Assembly: GCA_949775045.1 (NCBI GenBank)
Contig: OX459095.1
Location: forward strand, 32,250,564 to 32,314,563
DNA length: 64,000 nucleotides
Direction: 5' to 3'
Origin: Metridium senile
Lineage: Eukaryota; Cnidaria; Anthozoa; Actiniaria; Metridiidae
Shown: positions 47,597 through 61,878 of the stretch, in pieces
Numbering within the stretch: position 1 is the first letter of the stretch
How the letters are laid out: each line of letters starts with the position of its first letter
Position numbers and translations under genes: made by a program
The notes under the pieces: model-generated
What the model was told of the DNA's origin: nothing
Seen by the model: the letters and a program-made list of their open reading frames with translations, nothing else
The model's database searches: none

Positions 47597-48265
47597 TATT
47601 ATACAAAACTGTTTATATTCAAGAAAATTCTGGCCGAGAATTTTCATTGTGTCATTCGAGAAAGCGTCACGCAGAGAAGCGAGTTTCAACTTGCGTGACA
47701 TAGATTTTCTAGTTTAATCCATTTGGTATTTGATGCTAAAACATTGATAACTACTGAAATATTGTCAAAATATATACCTAAATTCCAATACTTTGGACTA
47801 CACAAAAAACTATAATTTATTATAGATTATTTGTGATGAAATACTTAAATGCGAGAAAGATAACAAAACTTTCGGCAACTTTTGAATATTGCGTGACAGA
47901 TTGCGTTACTTGTATTATTATCTTTAGTAGTCATTTCTCTTGCAAAAAGAACGTCGTTCCTAGTTGACATATCTTGAAAATTAAACAATTAATAGTGAAA
48001 AATGAGTTTGGTGGATTGGAGCTACAAAGTAAGGATTCAATTTGACTTTACAGTGGTTTTTCTCATAGCAATTATATGATACCGAGTGTATTGGAGACAT
48101 TTGGAGGACAGGTGGTAGTCGATATTGTTATATAATTCAAACATTACATTAACCAATGAATACCGCTATGTGGTAGCTAAATAAATGCAGGTAGGTGTCC
48201 CCTTAACCATTTATTGCCCTTGCAGCTCTGCTATACTAAACATCCACCCCTTAATTTGTTTTTAA

Positions 48266-52160
<3,895 letters not shown>

Positions 52161-52428
52161 TTCCAGAAACTCTTCAACTATTCTGCCATTAATAGAACAT
52201 TTTAGTAGATATAGTCTAGTGCATGCGCATCCTCTTACTAACTTGCATGCTCATAAAACTCCACTTTGAAGATAATATGATACTGATTTTTCTTTTATAC
52301 GCGATACAAAGCTAATTTTAATTATTGCAGTTACAAAATATTTATTTATAATATATATGCTCATAGTTATTTATTTGAATTTTTAGATATTTTGTTGTGA
52401 TTACTATGTAATATTCGTTTTATTAAAT

Positions 52429-52434
52429 AATAAA
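52429..52434 (+). terminator. Polyadenylation signal of actin B
   Basis: AATAAA, 269 bases after the actin B stop codon, in AT-rich sequence. Confidence 0.5.
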
Positions 52435-52897
52435 ATTTCCTCACACTTTAGTAGTCTGGGAAAAATACAAGCTCAAAACTTTTACTGTTTAATCTTGGGC
52501 CTATATTATGACTTTTTACGATTCTCAGTTGAATTTGTTCTGTTCTCCCGGGCTTTAAACTTTTCAAAGACACAGGGATCCCAAACCTTATTCCATTACA
52601 TTATTGCCCCTATACAAAGAAAGTTATGTTTTTTGAGTTTGTACAAGTATATATGTTTGTGTGAATTAACTGAAATCATCTAAATTTGCACACAAAATTC
52701 GTTGTTTTGTTTGATTTATTAAATGTGTCTACAATATCTCTTTGCCCCGTGCCCTCTTTGCGTAATGGTAGCGTGACATTAAAATTTCTGGTAGATCTTC
52801 TATAGAAAAAAAATTATATAAATAAATGTAAAAAATTAACTCGCTAACATTTAAAAAGATATTTAAAAAGATAAATTGTTGAAAAAAGGAAAAATAT

Positions 52898-52900
<3 letters not shown>

Positions 52901-52957
<57 letters not shown>

Positions 52958-52974
52958 AATTGCGCCACGGAGAC
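52901..52974 (-). tRNA. tRNA-Asn (anticodon GTT)
   Basis: A 74-nt cloverleaf: acceptor GTCTCCG pairs with CGGGGAC with one G-T pair, the D arm contains TGGCGCAATTGG (box A), the anticodon loop is CTGTTAA, and the T arm contains GGTTCAAGCCC (box B). The discriminator base is G. A run of five T follows about ten bases downstream on the minus strand, giving a pol III terminator. There is no intron. It looks like a functional nuclear tRNA gene. Confidence 0.95.
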
Positions 52975-54316
52975 CTATATGATACATTCGAGAAAAATAG
53001 TAACATATATTCTCTTTGTAATAACCAAAGTCTTAAAATTCAATCTTCAGGTTAATAGTGTAACCGGCTTTCTTTAGTAAATAATCGTTTTTACCTTTTT
53101 ATGAGTAATTTTCAACCAATACATATTTAGTTACTTCTGTCTGTTTATGGTTCCCGAAGATTCCAATTTACAAATTCCCTTTTTTTCTTCTTGAAACTAA
53201 TACTTTACATTTGTATTTTCTGATGGTAATTGTTATTATATAGGATTGATTTATGAGATTTTTCTGGGTTCCTTCGGGTTCAAAACCATTAAATATTGTC
53301 GTACGGACAATTCCATAATTTGGGCTTCCTGCGGTGCTGTGTTTGGCTATGGGCGCGGGCTTCCTGTGGCGTTCGTCTGCCTCTACACGATGGCGTCGAA
53401 TTTTATTTTACAAGTACCAATGCTATAAGAATTTACTTTCTGGTTCGGGTATTTGTTCCCTTTTGACAATAGTAACATTATATTGGCTTTTATTATTTCA
53501 TAAAAGAAATTACGCAAAGCATATTGGTAAATAGCCTGATTTTCAGAGCGGGCCTGGGTCCTACGCTATCAGGCTAATTGGTAAAATAAAAATATACATA
53601 TATTAGTAAAATAAAAACGGTACGTACAAAAAAGACCGAGGTCTGATATTTTTCCGGCCAGACTGAACAAGCGAGGTTAATAAATCGTTTATTATTTGGC
53701 TTTTTTTCTTAGCAATGTACGAAATCGCAAATATTTTATCGCCGAACCTCTCATTTTTGAATGTATAAAAATACATTTAACACACACTAAACTGGCTAAA
53801 AAACACTTTGTGGGTATAAAAAGGCAAAACTTTATTGCAATACTTTACAAGTTGTTTTTAATTTCCCGGTATGGAAAAATAAATAAAATTGGACCGTTGT
53901 CATGGTAACGGTCTTAGATGGGGAAATATCAGATCGAAAATCAGCCAATCAGAGCGCGCGTACAATCGTAGCCATATAATAAGCGGTATTATCGTACACG
54001 CTCCCGGCCCTGCTTCATATCGCACGATTAAACACCTATTTAAATGTACATTTGCTATACAAATGTACATGCACTGCCCCGAAAGGGAAGGTACAAGCTC
54101 ATCATGGAGGCTAACTCGATGGTTATGGAGGCTAACTCGATAACTTCCCAGTTTATTTAGCCTCCATGCTCAATTTCTATATTCTCTAACACATATAAAT
54201 TAATAGAAGCACTCTAAGATGCAAACGAATATAGAAAGACAAACTATATTTATAATCTAAATGTATATAATGTAATTAGTCAATACAAAGAGCAAATAAA
54301 GATTCTATTCTATTCC

Positions 54317-54368
54317 ATCGCAAGCTGATCCATCCATCACGTGTAGATGGATGGATCAACTTGTGATG
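54317..54368. repeat. Short hairpin
   Basis: CATCGCAAGCTGATCCATCC mirrors GGATGGATCAACTTGTGATG, with a loop of about ten bases containing CACGTG. It lies in the spacer after the tRNA. Confidence 0.6.
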
Positions 54369-54869
54369 ATTCTGCTCAATATTTTTTTTCCATATTTCTA
54401 CTTAGTATAAATGTACCCTTTTGTAATTTTCCTTAATTCCGTTCAAAAATTGTTAATATAAATAGGCTGGAGGTCAACTAGAAAACATGTTGTTAACTTG
54501 ACCTCCAGGCTCAAACAAAAATACTAATTTCTATTATAAGTTATCCTTTTTCCACTTAGTACCAGGTAATATAGATAGAAATTAGTTCAACATTTCATTT
54601 TTCTTATACAATGTATTAATTAATTATAATAATATAAAAACAATTGTTAAAAAGATGTAATATATATATTTATATATATATGAGTAAAATAAAAATCAAA
54701 TCAAATCAAATAGAGTATTCTTCTCCATAACTATAAAATCCCATTGCTCCGATTTATGAAAAATGCAACAAAATATAAAGAAACAGATCATGAACTACAG
54801 ATTTACATCCAAGTTAATTACAACAATTTTCATAAATGCTGAAATAAGTGGAAATCGATAGATGGTAAG

Positions 54870-55013
54870 TAGAATGAAGTCATTTAACCCGTGAAATAGA
54901 TATTAGACCAATACACCTTAGCAGTCTCTAATTTCATTGTTTTCTTTTGTGTCTATTTGACTATTACACCTTGACTATTTAATTTTGTTTCACGGGTTTA
55001 ATGTCTTAACTCT
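54870..55013. mobile_element. MITE of the AACCCGTGAAAC family
   Basis: AGTAGAATGAAGTCATTTAA then CCCGTGAAAT mirrors TTTCACGGGTTTAATGTCTT then AACTCT. Confidence 0.65.
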
Positions 55014-56657
55014 AATTTTAAAGATTATATAGAAAATCGGGCGCGTTGATTGGTCGAGAAATTCATACACAGGCCCTCTCTAAAAAATCAGGTTACGTAA
55101 AGTATAGATTAACACTACAACAAGTGCACGTGATTCTTTGTTTATTTTGTTTCAATAGTTGAATTTTCAATTTTTACTGAACTGTATAATGAGTATCAGT
55201 GAATATGGAATAAGAATTATCAAATCTGTGTTCACAAATAATCGCTAGTATCGAACATTTAGAGCAAACTTCTTTTAGTGGACAACTTTTTTGGTGGACA
55301 ATGACTATATAGTTCTACTAGTTTTATAAAATGCAAAGAGATGCAATCTTTTTTTAAATGTTTCAATATGCTCTCTCATTGTACTAATTAACAAATTCTC
55401 CATAGCGAGATAATTTAAACTATTGTTTCTTTTGAATCCGCATCTGGTACCAGCCACTTAAAATAAATGAAAAAATCAATAAAATCTATTATACGCCCAT
55501 TTGGGGGTCAATCGCGTAGATATCAAAGATCAAACTTGAGTCAATTCTATGTTTTCTGCATCAAAATAGATTGTTAAAGGCAACAGAAATGGTAAAGTTT
55601 AACTTAAAAGTCCTTGTTTTGTAAACTCTAAAGTTTGTTTTTGTTTAGTTCTGTTAATAAAGGCTTGTACACCAGTTATGTTTTTGCGTTGTTTTAGTTT
55701 TCCACGGTGCTTTCTACAGGTCTCATTGGGATATATATTTTTGTAAACTTTATTTTGAATTCAGTTCTGTGAGGACTCTATCGAAGACCCGTGTAGCTTG
55801 GGTCAAAAGAGACGCTCACTATGGACTAACTGAATTTACTACTCGAGTTTTAGCTTATCAAAAAGGTACGTTTGCAACACACTCATCACTCGTCAAAGCT
55901 GTGCGCAAAAGCATGAATTTCTCTTAAGATTTTTTTGTTATTTCTTCTGATTTTATTGTCCATTTTATAATTGTCGTTATGCAATTGGTTTCTGTAATAT
56001 TCTGTTTGGAAACTTCACACGAGAGTTTAGAATTTGAATTAATAATTTGACTTTCATTTTCAATTATCATTTGATTCTATTAACCTTATAATCTATTTAA
56101 AAAAGGTTAATTTTTCTTCTTTGTTTCTGGTACATGAGCAGCTAATGGCATTCATTCTTTAATAATTCATACTTAAAGACGAGAAAACAAGATTTTCTCG
56201 AGATATTCCACTTTTAGATTTCGTCAAATTTCACAAAGTTCTAAGTAATTATCTTAAACTATTTTGTAATCGATGCAATATATGTTAGAATATTAATTGT
56301 GGTATTCTTGTTTTCTTAAAATAGCAAGATATAATTCTACTGGCAACAATCGAATCTGACCAAAACCAAAATTTGAGAGAAAAACTGATATATGTTTTTG
56401 TCTTTTGAAATATCTTTGTAATAATATCTTTTGAAATATACTTTAGTCAAGCAATCGAAACTCATTTTCTCTCTGTAAGCAGTACAGTTACAATTGCGTT
56501 TGGATCTAAAAGTAGTTACACTAAGTTCAACTTTCCATTTTGAATTTATCTTCATATTTTGTTAGATTATGCAATAAATCTTTATTAAAAAATCACAATA
56601 TTAACGTCTTTGCATACCGGGAAGGTATTTGCTTTGAATTTGCAACAATTTTTTAGC

Positions 56658-56828
56658 CGTTTTCACAGCAACAAGGCGGACAAAACGTCTATCCTTACGG
56701 ACAAATCGTCGTTTACTACTCTTGTTTACTCCTTTTTTCTTTAACCGTTTTCACATTAGAAGACGGTCAAATCGTCTATCTGGACGGACAAATCGTCTTA
56801 TGACGCACAAGTTGTCTGGCGTTGTGAA
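56658..56828. mobile_element. MITE-like repeat with GGACAAATCGTC units
   Basis: GTTTTCACAGCAACAAGGCG at the left is loosely mirrored by GTCTGGCGTTGTGAACAC at the right. The interior repeats GGACAAATCGTC and GACGGTCAAATCGTC several times. Confidence 0.5.
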
Positions 56829-57544
56829 CACAGTTTCAGACGAAAGAGCTGAGTCTGTTTTTATTCATTTAGATGTACATATGTACAAACTGTTTTGAGC
56901 AGCGTCCGCCTCTTCCAGTGTGATAATGGCTGTTGATCATTTTGCCTTCCGTTCAAAGTAGTAATTAGTATTAGTACGTGCTTTCAATAGTCTACTATTT
57001 TTTGCGTAGATAAAAATTAGCATTTTAAACATTTTGAGAAGTGCACTACTTTGAAAAGAATAAATTGCATAACATTTCGCTCACTTCCATGTTAATCCAA
57101 ATTTTACACTTGTAATATCGCACATTATAAATTTTTCCATTCATATATATAAAACGTTTTATTAATATAGATTTTAATTATTTTAGAAACTCTATTAACA
57201 GTCATTCAAATATATGGATGAAATCGATAAAATAGGAACAGGCAAACTTTTTATGAACATATCAATTGCTTGAAAAGACAATGCGATGTTTCGTTTTCTA
57301 GTCAGTTGTACGAGTACATTTGCATTTTATTTTCTTATCAATTGTTTGTCCTTCTCACCGAATTAATGTATTTCAAGGTAGAGATAGTTATATAAGTTTT
57401 AACTATTTTTCTTAATCAGTTTGATTATTGCTGTTTTTCGTTTTATATCGATTGAGCACTTCAAAAATAAACCTCACTGGCATCATTTTTATTCGCGATT
57501 CATAACTTTCAACTTTTTAAAATTGTTTTACTATTATATTCTCG

Positions 57545-57770
57545 GATATATAAATGGAAACTAGTATATATCGGCTGCGTCGGTGTTTGATATAAACGAT
57601 AGGTAATATAATGAAATTTGTAACACCGTAAAAAATGTTGACTTAACTTTATATTACTGACGTTTCGAGCTTTGGCCCTTCGTCAGAGTAAAAACGAAGG
57701 GCTAATATCAAGCTCGAAACGTCAGTAAAGTTAAGTCAACATTTTACGGTGTTACAAATTTCATTATATT
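57545..57770. mobile_element. Palindromic copy of the GCTCGAAACGTC family
   Basis: AAATGGAAACTAGTATATAT, TAATATAATGAAATTTGTAA and GACGTTTCGAGCTTTGGCCC are followed by the inverse AAGCTCGAAACGTCAGTAAA and GGTGTTACAAATTTCATTAT. It is the best-preserved copy of the family here. Confidence 0.7.
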
Positions 57771-58466
57771 AAAAGTTCAAAGAAATGTTAATATCAATTT
57801 GACTGAACTAAAACACCCTATGACGTATAAATGTTTAATCGCTTACAGCAGAAACTGGTAAAACTGTAAATTGTGTTTTTAAACTTTCTTGTGAATTTTA
57901 CTGAAGATTTGAAATTCATATACTTTTTGCTAAATCACACACGTGGCAAGTTTCATTAATTTAGACTGAAAAAAGTTTGATTTGAAAGGGAACGTAAAAT
58001 TAGCACCTACAAGTTTTTTCATTGTCTTTCCACGTTTTTATAAGAAAATGTTTATAAAGAATGTGGGTTGTTTTTTCTTGTACCTTTCCATTGTTAGCTC
58101 TAACGTTTGACATGTTTGCAATAATTCCAAAATCTTAGGTTCTTTTAATTAAAACATTTCCTTTAACAATGACAAAATTAAAATTAGACTTTTCGCGGTG
58201 GAAACAGCTCTAAAATGATAGACAATTCAATAAAAACTCTTAGTAAGACAATAATATCTAGCAGACTTAAATTTTTTTTTTTCATGGAAGTAGCGATATT
58301 TGCTGGTAAATAGAGGAAAGAAAAGAACAAAAAATAGACTAAAAATGATAACACTTTTAAACTGCAAAAAAGCTACTACTACTCTCGAGCGTTTACATAT
58401 ATAGAGCGAAAACACTGAAACCATGAAATAAAAACAAAATAGTTACTGACTAAATAGAGGAACTAT

Positions 58467-58577
58467 TAGAGTGAAGACATTAGAGTGAAATAAACACAAA
58501 AGAAAACAATGGGTTTAGGGACTGCTAAGGTGTATTAGTCTAATATCTATTTCACGGGTTAAATGACTTCACTCTAT
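58467..58577. mobile_element. MITE of the AACCCGTGAAAC family
   Basis: TTAGAGTGAAGACATTAGAG at the left mirrors CGGGTTAAATGACTTCACTC at the right. It shares GGACTGCTAAGGTGTATTAG (inverted) with the copy at 54870. Confidence 0.6.
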
Positions 58578-58895
58578 CACTCAACCAGAAACATCAAAGG
58601 AAACACAAAAGGAAACAATGCCTCATTACAACTTTACTTGTCTTTTATAGTAACTAACAGTCGCTAAATAAGAACTATTACACACTAACAATTTCATTTT
58701 GTTTCATGGTTCTAGTGTTTTCGCTCTAGCTGCCGAAACAATTAAGTTACAATCTTTTTTACGTTTTCTAAGTTACCGTTTTTTACCATTTTTATCATTG
58801 TAATGATAGTAAATAATAAAAGATAAATCATTGTTTAACGTAGAGATACAGGGAGTCGTTACCGAATCTCCCTAGCAAGTGGCTAATGTTAAGGT

Positions 58896-59132
58896 ATCAG
58901 ACACACTTACACTCACTACCGCTACATTAATTATTTTAGCACACACCACTGCTCACATGTTATTTTTTACAAAGGGAGGAAAACCGGACAACCCGGAGAA
59001 AATCCTCGCGGCATGAGAGAGAACAACACATCAAAAAAACTCGATTCACTTGTCGCCCGAACCGGGAACCCAGGTCACAGTGCATGGTGAAAGGCCATGC
59101 AGCGATCTCACCGCTAGGCCACTGATGCCACT
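58896..59132 (-). mobile_element. tRNA-derived SINE, second copy
   Basis: Minus-strand match to the SINE at 39877. The head TGGCATCAGTGGCCTAGCGG and box B-like GGTTCCCGGTTCGGG are followed by GATGTGTTGTTCTCTC, TTTTCTCCGGGTTGTCCGG and the tail with AACATGTGAGC. It ends about 75 bases upstream of the start codon of the GCW gene, so it may sit in the promoter or 5' UTR. Confidence 0.78.
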
Positions 59133-59208
59133 ATAACATGTATAGATATTTGTATTTGTTGTTATTAAAATACTTTTTCCATTTTGTTTGAAATGGCAGA
59201 GCTTCAAC

Positions 59209-60945
59209 ATGGGTACATACAACTTGCTTGGATGCTTACTAATTATTGCAATAATTGTTGAGGGAGAGAAAACTACCTCACAAGAGAAAAATGATACTGA
59301 TGAAATTCAGAAAAGACAGTACATAGGTAAGCAGTTCAATTTATTGTACACTTATTTCAAATATACAAAGTTAAACATGAATGCACAGAATGTAGGCTTT
59401 TTCTACTGTTTTCCAATGAATTAATTCATTCATAGCAATACTCAGGCCAGTTCCACGTTATCTAGTACCCTATACTATTGGACAAAAACACACGACCTGC
59501 AAAGAATTTAGGCTTTTTCTACTGTTTTCAAATGAATTCATTCATAGCAATACTCCAGTTCCACGTTATCTAATACCCTGTGCTATTTGACAAATACTAT
59601 ACCGCAAAACATTAGAAAACAAATTTAAATTTACTCCGGATGAGCTCATCCCTGTGCAAATGCGGCTTTTGTCAACTTGTACAGCGGTGCTAGATAACAT
59701 GAAACTGGAGTTTTCCGAATAAAGTCTATGGCAAAACAAAGAATCACGTGTCACTTGGCATTGACTGTATAGTTTATTTCCGTGCATTACAAGGCTTTAG
59801 TTTGACTGTTGCAAGGCTATGCATATTCACCTCAATCATTTACATTGACAAATGTGTTCCATATAATAAAGTAACTTGTATTGAATTTAACTAATCTCAA
59901 AAATCATTGATGTTAATTCTTTCCAGCTTATCCAAATGGTTATGCTGTCAATCAACAAGGCGTTCCTTGCTGTCCGCAAGGAATGTACTGTGCAGGTAAA
60001 GTTGTTCTTTACAATTTGTGGAGGGGAGGGGTGGGGAACTGAGCGAGTCGACATGGATATGTTGTCGTTAGTATGCAGCAAAATGTAGATACAAACAATT
60101 TGAAATAACGCGGCTTTACTATTTATGATATACACACTTGTGCAGATACATCTTTATCAAGAAATCTTGACATTTTTTCTCGCCAACAGACCGACCACCT
60201 TGCGATCACGGCATGGCTCGTCAGCAAGTACCTGGAGCTGTACCTCCTCCGCCGACGTTTCAACAACCCAAACCTGTACAGAAGGCAGATGACTTGCCTC
60301 CTAACAGGAACGAGGTCTATGATGTCGAGGGACAAAGTACGTATAAGGGATAATGAATAATGAATAGATGATTAGAAGCTAGGAAGAAATGATAAAAGGG
60401 TTTTTGTATAAGGGATAACTGTTATGAAAACAACTATAAGCGGTTAATATAGTATACAATCGTGAACTTGATTATATCTCAATTATTTATTCATTATATT
60501 TATAACTATCGTTTATATCTCAATTAAATTTGCGGACGTTAGTCGTTTGTTTACCCTCGTTCCCAGGACCCTTTCCCTTGGTTTGTTGACGGGATGGTCC
60601 ACCCTGAAGCTAATGGAAAGCTCCTAGCAAAGTTATCATCTTTATTAATTTTTATCAAAATCATCATCATCATAAGTAGCCTTCTTGATTACACCAGCAT
60701 CAACATTGTCATCAATTATATATCATCATCGTCATTATGATGATTCTAATCATCTACATCATCACCACCATCATACCAAAATCATCATCGTCATCATAGT
60801 CATAATTACACCAGCATCACTAGCGTCATCAATTGTATATAATCATCTTTATGATTCTCATCATCACCATCATCATCACCATCATCATCACCATCATCAT
60901 CACCATGACCATCATCATGACCATCATCATGACCATCATCATGAC

Positions 60946-60995
<50 letters not shown>

Positions 60996-61847
60996 CCATC
61001 ATCATCACCATCATCATCATCCGGTCATCTTCACCACCATCATCATTATATAATTAATCCGTCTGTCCATCTTCTATATCCAGAGTTCAAAAGTATTGGA
61101 TGTTGGCGTGATACTTGGAATCGTGCCATCCCATTACTGGAGGGAAAGACCAAGTTCTTGACAGAGCCTGATTACAAGGCGAGAACCAATGCCCTCATGA
61201 AATGTGCTCTAGCAGCCAAGTCATTGGCCTTGAGGATGTTCGCCGTTCAAAACGGTGGTCAGTGCTTTGGTGGTGAAGGGGCTGAAAAGACGTACACAAA
61301 GTTTGGTGTCAGCGTAACTTGCCGCGGTAAGAAAAACATCAAATCTTATTATACCTCACGAATAATCCTTCAATTTCACATCTCCGTATTTTAGTTACGT
61401 TACGATCCATTTTTTTGCGATATAGAAAAGTTTATAACCTTTGTGACAAGGGCAAGAATAACACACATATATAAAAAAGAAAATCACTGATTCATAAATA
61501 ACCACTTCGTAGGCTTTTAAAATCACTCGACTTCTCTTGCTGACCATCAATAACTGATATTACGATAGCTAGTGAATCTCCTTTGTGATGCACGTTTTTT
61601 TCTTTATCGGTCTATATATATCACTCATATTTTTTCTCACTACTTAGGCGATGGTGAAGGTGGTCCTTGGGGAAATGAAGTTTATACGTAAGTATATCAA
61701 AATACTCGATTAATTAGCCTCATTTTCACGTTGAAATACAATAGAGCTTTCACATGGACGAGAGGCTAGCCAATCAAAAACAATAGTCATTAAAGTTGAT
61801 CGCCATTCCGTTGGGATTCGGTGTGTATATTGTAAGAGGGACCTGAA

Positions 61848-61878
<31 letters not shown>

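Larger units (their letters stand above)
52975..59208. other. Gene-poor spacer after actin B
   Basis: 6.2 kb of AT-rich DNA without credible exons. It contains hairpin 54317-54368, inverted-repeat elements 54870-55013, 56658-56828 and 58467-58577, the mobile-element copy 57545-57770, and a minus-strand SINE ending at 59132. Two LINE- or SINE-like 3' tails occur: AATAAAGATTCTATTC near 54300, and repeated AATCA units before 54716. Confidence 0.55.

Noticed and set aside
60685..61053. His-rich, Ile-rich and Met-rich frames on both strands
   Set aside because: Simple (ATC)n microsatellite read in different frames.
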